64,000 bases of DNA, taken from the NCBI RefSeq assembly GCF_030316855.1, contig NZ_JASZYR010000009.1, forward strand, positions 62,001 to 126,000, in the 5' to 3' direction. A model generated the notes under the pieces. That model ran no database searches and had not been told where the DNA came from. It was given only the letters and a program-made list of their open reading frames with translations. A program made the translations under genes and the position numbers. The stretch comes from Variovorax sp. J22P240. Lineage in GTDB: Bacteria > Pseudomonadota > Gammaproteobacteria > Burkholderiales > Burkholderiaceae_C. Shown one piece after another: positions 59,174 through 64,000 of the stretch (the first letter of the stretch is position 1; the number at the start of each line of letters is the position of its first letter).

Positions 59174-59962
59174 TCATGCTGCGGAGAAGCGCGCGCGCAC
59201 GCTGCCCACTCCTTCAATGCGTGCCTCGAAGTGGTCGCCGGCCATGACGGGCACCACCGGTCCCAAGGCGCCCGTGAGGACGAGATCCCCCGCGCGCAGC
59301 GGTTGGCCAAGCGAGGCCAACTTGCGTGCCAGCCAGACGGCGGCGTTGAGGGGATGGCCCAGGCACGCCGCTCCGCTTCCGCTCGACACCGTCTCGTCGC
59401 CACGCACCATCGACATGCCGCACAACTTGAGGTCGAGGCCGTTGAGCTTCGTGGGCACGCCGCCGAGCGCAACCAGACCGCTGGAGGCGTTGTCGGCGAC
59501 CGTGTCGGCAAATCGGATGTTCCAGTTGGCGATGCGGCTGCCCACGATCTCGATGGCCGGCAGTACGTAGGCCGTGGCGCCGATCAGTTCTACCAGCGTG
59601 GTGTCGGCGGCCAGCAGGTCACGTTCGAGTACCAGCGCGACCTCGGCCTCGACCTTGGGTTGCAGCGTGCGCGAGAGCGGTATTTCCTCGTCGTCGCCAT
59701 AGAGCATGTCGGCGAACAAGGTGCCGAAGTCGGGCTGATCGACGCCAAGCTGGCGTTGTACCGCGGGCGACGTCAGCCCGATCTTGCGGCCCACAACGCG
59801 GCGGCCCTGCGCCACGGCATGCGCGACATTGGCCTGCTGGATGGCGTAGGCGAGGCTGCCGTCCGAGTCGGTGCCGAGTTCGTCGCGCAAGGGGGCGATC
59901 GGCTCTCGTTGAGCCTCGGCCATGCGCAAACGCTCGGCCCACTGTTCGATGCGGGGGTCCAT
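59174..59962 (-). CDS. mhpD: 2-oxopent-4-enoate hydratase
   Basis: A 262-residue FAH-superfamily hydratase with VGRKIGLTSPAVQRQLGV, the metal-ligand stretch PKVEAEVALVLERDL, and TGALGPVVPV near the end. It adds water to 2-hydroxypenta-2,4-dienoate in the lower meta pathway. It is 15 bases downstream of the dioxygenase gene in the transcript. Confidence 0.93.
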   Translation of the reverse strand: MDPRIEQWAERLRMAEAQREPIAPLRDELGTDSDGSLAYAIQQANVAHAVAQGRRVVGRKIGLTSPAVQRQLGVDQPDFGTLFADMLYGDDEEIPLSRTLQPKVEAEVALVLERDLLAADTTLVELIGATAYVLPAIEIVGSRIANWNIRFADTVADNASSGLVALGGVPTKLNGLDLKLCGMSMVRGDETVSSGSGAACLGHPLNAAVWLARKLASLGQPLRAGDLVLTGALGPVVPVMAGDHFEARIEGVGSVRARFSAA

Positions 59963-59977
59963 TTGTATTGCTCCTGT

Positions 59978-60928
59978 TCAGTTGGGTTGCTTTAGCAACA
60001 TGAGGCCGAAGCCAGCGACGTATTCGGGAATGGCCTGGTAGTGGCGCAAGGTGCAGGTGAGCGGGCGGTCCACGGTGAGGGCGCTGCGCGCGACGAGCCA
60101 GCTCTTGGACTCGTGAGCCGACAGACCACCCTCCTTTTCGATGCTGTCTTCGCTCATTGCGCACAGCGCGTCGAGCCCGGCAGCCCCTTCGACCAGCCCA
60201 TCCATCCAACGACGGTCCCATTCCGGGTTGATCGGCTTCATGGCGCTGTCGCCCGCCGCCAGCGCAAGGCCGGCGGCCATCACGCGCTGCGTCTTGGCCT
60301 CGCGCTCTGCGGGCGTCGGCTCGCTTCGGTGGGTGATGCGTTCGCGAACAGCCGCGTCCGGGTGGGAGAGTGTTGGTACAGGCGGCTCGTGCGAGAGGCC
60401 CCCTGAGCCAATCAACAGGGTGCGCCGCGGCTCGTTGTCGAGAAAGCGGCCAATGGCTTGCCCCAGCGCACGGCAGCGGCGCAGGCGCGGGATTCCGGGC
60501 TGGGCTACCGCGTTGAGAAAGATCGGCAGCACCTGCGGTGTGTCCAGGCCACCCCAAAGAAGCTGCAGCGACTGTGCGAAGCCGTGGTCCACCTGCATGC
60601 GGCGCGAGACGGCGAGGTCGAAGTCCTCGTCCATCAATCGCGTGGCCAGTGCCACGGCCGCGTCGGTATCCACGTTGAGGTTGCCAGCGGGCGTCAGATA
60701 GTCACCCACCGAACGCGCCTGCGTGCCAATGCAGAACGGCGGCATCAGCTCATTGAAGAAGCCGTTGTAGTGATCGGGCGCCACCAGCACGACGAGTTCC
60801 GGTGCGAATGCCAGCACCTGCTCGCGTGCGCTGGCAATGGCGGCCTTCAGTGCCTGCTCCACCGCCGGCGCGACGGGGTTGAGCCCCATCAGCGGGGAAT
60901 GCGAGATGCCGAGGAATGCGCGCTCCAT
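59978..60928 (-). CDS. mhpB: 2,3-dihydroxyphenylpropionate 1,2-dioxygenase-type extradiol enzyme
   Basis: A 316-residue class III (LigB-type) extradiol dioxygenase. Metal His and acid/base residues appear in GISHSPLMG, VAPDHYNGFF, MQVDHGFAQ and GSGGLSHEPP. MhpB opens the ring of 2,3-dihydroxyphenylpropionate. The ATG at 60928 overlaps the stop of the TfdB-like gene by one base (TGATG), so the two are coupled. The alternative GTG three bases upstream is less likely. Confidence 0.93.
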   Translation of the reverse strand: MERAFLGISHSPLMGLNPVAPAVEQALKAAIASAREQVLAFAPELVVLVAPDHYNGFFNELMPPFCIGTQARSVGDYLTPAGNLNVDTDAAVALATRLMDEDFDLAVSRRMQVDHGFAQSLQLLWGGLDTPQVLPIFLNAVAQPGIPRLRRCRALGQAIGRFLDNEPRRTLLIGSGGLSHEPPVPTLSHPDAAVRERITHRSEPTPAEREAKTQRVMAAGLALAAGDSAMKPINPEWDRRWMDGLVEGAAGLDALCAMSEDSIEKEGGLSAHESKSWLVARSALTVDRPLTCTLRHYQAIPEYVAGFGLMLLKQPN

Positions 60929-62703
60929 CACACCTTCTCCGACACCCGTGACTTCTGGCCGAGCAGCGAAGCCAGCGCCTGTTCAAGCTCCTTTTTGGCC
61001 TGCGCGGCGTTCGCCACGCCGGCATGCTGGCGCCATGCCACCACGCCATCGGGACGCACCAGCAGCGCACCGGCTTCCTCGATTTCACGCACTGCATGCC
61101 AACTGCAGTAAACGTCTTGTGCAGCCGGGCCGCCGATCACGACGCTGCGCAGGAACGGCAGGCCCATTTCGTACACGGCGTCCGCCCAAGCCTGGCCAGA
61201 GATGCCTGTCACCAGTGAGAACTTGCCCTTGCCAACCAGATCGAGCGTGGACACCCGGCGCCCGTCTTGGCCCACCAGCCAGGCATGCGGCAGCTTTGCG
61301 CCGGGGCGGGTCGTCGGCTGGACGTGAAGTTGCGGGTCACGCTTCCAGACTTCCTCGGCCGCATCGGGCTCGGGAACGACGGCCGCAGACACGCATCGCT
61401 GGTTGAGCTCGACGCCCTGCGCATTGAACTCGTAGTTCTTCAGCTTCAGCGCCTCAGCCAATGCGGCGCGTCGGGCGACGCCCGCCGGCCCCGGATCGGC
61501 AAGTTCCTTGATGCCCGCCGCGAGGGGATCCGGTGCATCCGCATCGCGGAAGCTCTGGTTGAGCGGCGCATAGTCCAGCCTCGATTGGTTGGCGCGCGTC
61601 ACGATCTGCGCGCCGACGGGTGCGCGCTCCACCGTGTATGAGTCCAGCAACTCCTCGCCGGCATGCCCCTTGACCACGAACGCCAGCTTCCAGGCAAGGT
61701 TGAAAGCATCCTGCATGCAGGTGTTCGAGCCCAGACCACTCGATGGGGGATGGCGGTGCACCGCGTCGCCACCACAGAACACGCGGCCGGACGAATAGAT
61801 AGGCGCATGGGCCTGGTTGACGTACCAGACCGACGTGCTGTCGATCTTGATCTCCAGATCCGGATCGCCCACGAGGACGCGCACCTTGCGCTTGATTTCC
61901 TCTGGTGAGAAGTCAGGCTCGCCCTTCGTCATGTCGAAGCCCCAGCCTGCGATCCATTGCTTCCATGGCTCGATGGCGCGCAACAGCCCCATGCCGATTT
62001 CGCCGAAGGAAGCATCGGAAGTCACCATCCAGTAGAGGATGCTGGGCCGGTGCGCAACGTAGCGCGTCAGGTCGGCAGTGAACAGCACGTAGGCCGTCGC
62101 AGCGCGCGCCAGTTGCCCCTCGACCTTCAGGCCCGCGTCGTCCATCACTTTCGATTTGGCGCCGTCTGCACCCACGAGGTAGCGCGCCCTCACCTGGTAT
62201 TCGCGACCACTGAGAACGTCGCGCAACATCACGGTCACGCCGGTGGCGTCCTGCTCATGGCCCAGGTACTCGGTGTTGAACGAGAAGACGGCGCCGCGCT
62301 GGACGGCGTTCTTGACCAGCAGCGGCTCCATCTTGTCCTGCGGCAAGTCCATCATCGGGCAAGGGCTGGCCTGCAGGTAGTCGCCGATGCGTTCGTCGCC
62401 TGTGCCCCAAGTGCGCAGCCGGGCAATTTCCGGTCCGGCAAGGCTCGTCGTGAAGAGCGTGTCGCCCATCCATTCCCAAGGGGTCGCATCGCGCCTTGCT
62501 TCCTGCTCGACGCCGAGGTCGCGCAGTACCTCCATGGCGCGCTGGTTGGTGATGTGCGCCCGTGGGGAATTGGCCGTCCAGTTGTAGCGGTTGACCACGT
62601 GCACGCGCACGCCATAGCTTGCCAGTGCGAGGGCGGTCGTCGCGCCCATCGGGCCGGTGCCCACCACCAGCACGTCGGTCTGATATTCGTCGGGTCGAGT
62701 CAT
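60928..62703 (-). CDS. FAD-dependent aromatic hydroxylase, TfdB-like
   Basis: A 591-residue class A flavoprotein hydroxylase. FAD motif VVGTGPMGATTALALASYG, ARYLVGADGAKS, and GGDAVHRHPPSSGLGSNTCM followed by QDAFNLAWKLAFV. Length and the PRAHITNQRAMEVLRDLG stretch match 2,4-dichlorophenol/phenol 6-monooxygenase (TfdB) rather than MhpA, although the gene sits where mhpA is expected. It would ortho-hydroxylate a phenol to the catechol used by MhpB. Substrate uncertain. Confidence 0.9.
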   Translation of the reverse strand: MTRPDEYQTDVLVVGTGPMGATTALALASYGVRVHVVNRYNWTANSPRAHITNQRAMEVLRDLGVEQEARRDATPWEWMGDTLFTTSLAGPEIARLRTWGTGDERIGDYLQASPCPMMDLPQDKMEPLLVKNAVQRGAVFSFNTEYLGHEQDATGVTVMLRDVLSGREYQVRARYLVGADGAKSKVMDDAGLKVEGQLARAATAYVLFTADLTRYVAHRPSILYWMVTSDASFGEIGMGLLRAIEPWKQWIAGWGFDMTKGEPDFSPEEIKRKVRVLVGDPDLEIKIDSTSVWYVNQAHAPIYSSGRVFCGGDAVHRHPPSSGLGSNTCMQDAFNLAWKLAFVVKGHAGEELLDSYTVERAPVGAQIVTRANQSRLDYAPLNQSFRDADAPDPLAAGIKELADPGPAGVARRAALAEALKLKNYEFNAQGVELNQRCVSAAVVPEPDAAEEVWKRDPQLHVQPTTRPGAKLPHAWLVGQDGRRVSTLDLVGKGKFSLVTGISGQAWADAVYEMGLPFLRSVVIGGPAAQDVYCSWHAVREIEEAGALLVRPDGVVAWRQHAGVANAAQAKKELEQALASLLGQKSRVSEKV

Positions 62704-62721
62704 GATTTTCTTCCTGCTGAG

Positions 62722-63714
62722 TTACTTGACGGTTGCCTGGATGACGGCGCCATAGGTGTCGATGTCGCGACGCACACGTGCCGACAGTTCGGCGGATTCG
62801 GCCGGGTAGGGGTCGCCCGAGACGCCGAGCTTGTCCTTCATCGCCGGCTGTTTGAGTGCGGCGTTGAACTCGCGGCCCAGCCGGTCCACGATGGCTTGGG
62901 GGGTCCCGGCCGGGGCGACAAAGAAGAGGTAGTTGGAGATCGACAAGCCCGGGTATCCGCTCTCCGCCAGCGTCGGTACGTCGGGGAGAAGCGGATGGCG
63001 CTGCGCACCCAGAGTTGCGATCGGAAGTAGCTTGCCGGCCTTGATGTACTGCTGCGCGTAGTGGACCGGCATGACCATGGTGTCGATCTGTCCGGCGAGC
63101 AGGTCCGTGGCGGCAGGCGCCAAGCCCTTGTAGGGCACGTCCACGAAGTCACCGCTGGTCAGGCTGTGCAACTGGTGCATGTGGATGGACCATGGGCTTC
63201 CCGTTCCCATGGTTCCGAAGTTCAGGCCCGCGCTCTTGCGGTCCTTGGACAGTTGGACCAGTTCCTTGACGGTGCGCGCCGGGATCTTCGGGTTCACCAC
63301 CAAAACCAGCGGCACGATGATCATCCCGGAGACCGGAACGAAGTCCTTGATCGCGTCGTAAGGCACCTTGGCGCCAAGAACGTCGGCCGCCTTCGGCAGC
63401 TTCGCCATCGCCTGGTTGATGGCGTGGGAGTCCGACACCACGCCGATGGTGTAGCCGTCCGCTGGCGCCCTTGATACCGCTTCGGTGCCGATGATCGAGG
63501 ACGCGCCAGGGCGGTTGTCGATGATGATCGTCTGCTTGAGGGTGGCCGACGCCGTCTCGGCCACGGCGCGCGCTGCGGAATCGGCGTTACCGCCGGCGGG
63601 GTACGGCACGATGATGCGAATCGGCTGCTTGGCAGGCCACTCCTGCGCCCACGATGGATTGGCGGCAAAGCCCAGTGCGGCAAGGGTGCAAAGGGCACGG
63701 CGGGTGATGGTCAT
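62722..63714 (-). CDS. Bug-family (TctC-like) periplasmic receptor
   Basis: A 330-residue protein with signal peptide (cleavage near SWAQE), mature start WPAKQPIRIIVPYPAGGNAD, then IIIDNRPGASSIIGTEAV and APADGYTIGVV. GGAGAC precedes the ATG at 63714. It is the first gene of the aromatic cluster, directly before the hydroxylase, so it likely binds the aromatic acid or a related acid for uptake or sensing. Confidence 0.92.
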   Translation of the reverse strand: MTITRRALCTLAALGFAANPSWAQEWPAKQPIRIIVPYPAGGNADSAARAVAETASATLKQTIIIDNRPGASSIIGTEAVSRAPADGYTIGVVSDSHAINQAMAKLPKAADVLGAKVPYDAIKDFVPVSGMIIVPLVLVVNPKIPARTVKELVQLSKDRKSAGLNFGTMGTGSPWSIHMHQLHSLTSGDFVDVPYKGLAPAATDLLAGQIDTMVMPVHYAQQYIKAGKLLPIATLGAQRHPLLPDVPTLAESGYPGLSISNYLFFVAPAGTPQAIVDRLGREFNAALKQPAMKDKLGVSGDPYPAESAELSARVRRDIDTYGAVIQATVK

Positions 63715-63798
63715 CTTGTCTCCAGATACAGGTGTTGAGGATTCGGTGATCGCATTCGCTGCGGATGCTTTGCAGTGTCTGAGCGGCCCCCCGCGCCG

Positions 63799-63821
63799 TA
63801 TAGTCCGTGCACACAGTGCAC
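63799..63821. promoter_or_regulatory. operator and -10 element between receptor and IclR genes
   Basis: GTGCAC-ACA-GTGCAC (63807-63821) is a self-complementary pair of palindromic half sites and lies 18 bases before the regulator start; TATAGT at 63799-63804 could be its -10. It is a good candidate site for the adjoining IclR-type regulator. Confidence 0.55.
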
Positions 63822-63838
63822 CGAAAAGAGGCCGGCTC

Positions 63839-64000
63839 ATGCCCACGTCCACCAGCTTTGGCGACCCATCTCTCTATCGGGAAGTGCGCGGGCTAAGCCG
63901 CGGGTTGGCGGTGCTGCGCGCCCTGAACGCGATGCCCGGTGGCATCGGCGGGGTGGTCGAACTGGCTCGCATCACCGGGCTGCACCGCACGACCGTGAAG
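63839..64000 (+). CDS. IclR-family regulator, N-terminal part (MhpR-like position)
   Basis: The gene runs off the window; 54 residues are visible. They show the winged-helix start REVRGLSRGLAVLRALNAMP and VVELARITGLHRTTVK. It is divergent from the aromatic cluster, the position occupied by mhpR in known mhp clusters. The ATG at 63839 gives a normal IclR N-terminus. Confidence 0.85.
   Translation, partial: MPTSTSFGDPSLYREVRGLSRGLAVLRALNAMPGGIGGVVELARITGLHRTTVK

Noticed and set aside
1..64000. CRISPR array, tRNA, rRNA or phage genes
   Set aside because: No regularly spaced repeats, no tRNA-like clover pattern with flanking features and no phage structural or integrase genes were seen.

Overview
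The window looks like chromosome of a high-GC betaproteobacterium of the order Burkholderiales, most likely Comamonadaceae-like. The evidence is four orphan Bug-type (TctC) solute receptors, LysR- and IclR-controlled catabolic clusters, and an mhp-type meta-cleavage cluster; the genus cannot be fixed from the sequence. No rRNA, tRNA, CRISPR array or intact mobile element was seen. One truncated IS30-type transposase and several broken genes show past rearrangement.

Region 1 (1-2550): end of a di-haem oxidoreductase, a Tat/lipoprotein glycoside hydrolase and a glutathione S-transferase. Region 2 (about 2.9-20.5 kb) is a redox/electrophile-stress island: a soluble histidine kinase, an alpha/beta-hydrolase-OsmC fusion, two Ohr proteins, ETF-ubiquinone oxidoreductase, a peroxiredoxin, a bestrophin channel, an AhpD-like protein, a NmrA-like reductase, a NarL/LuxR regulator, a PagL deacylase, secreted small proteins, an epoxide-hydrolase-like protein and a Rieske/AIF-type reductase. 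Most of its transcription units share one rigid promoter: a dyad close to GGTGTTG-N6-CAACACC, then a fixed distance to a weak -35 (TACCGC-like), a 17-bp spacer and a -10 like TACGAT/TAGGAT. I count eight good copies and one weak copy, all within 16 kb, including one divergent pair. I regard this as the main discovery candidate.

Region 3 (21-33 kb) holds IclR- and LysR-controlled Bug receptors, a large DUF6351 lipoprotein, an IS30 remnant, an AlkB alkane hydroxylase, a frameshifted kdsA paralogue, an AAC(3)-I-like acetyltransferase and a Rieske oxygenase. Region 4 (33.3-47 kb) is a second stress island. OhrR lies with Ohr and two secreted repeat proteins, and ATCGYATRCGAT operators occur at three promoters. 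Next to it is a TodT/StyR-like two-component system (FixJ-type regulator, stand-alone receiver, 1838-residue kinase). CTAAACC-AA-GGTTTAG boxes lie before the receiver gene, before a small-protein/Ohr unit and before an epoxide hydrolase-MsrB-cupin unit. The last two share a duplicated leader of about 220 nt with a conserved hairpin.

Region 5 (47.6-54.1 kb) has a Bug receptor with LeuCD-type dehydratase subunits, a divergent LysR regulator, the wreck of a 2-hydroxycarboxylate symporter, a small secreted protein and an ABC-type binding protein. Region 6 (54.3-64 kb) is a minus-strand aromatic meta-cleavage cluster: Bug receptor, TfdB-like hydroxylase, MhpB, MhpD, MhpF, MhpE, MhpC, a frameshifted alcohol dehydrogenase and a cupin, with an IclR/MhpR-type regulator starting divergently at the right edge.
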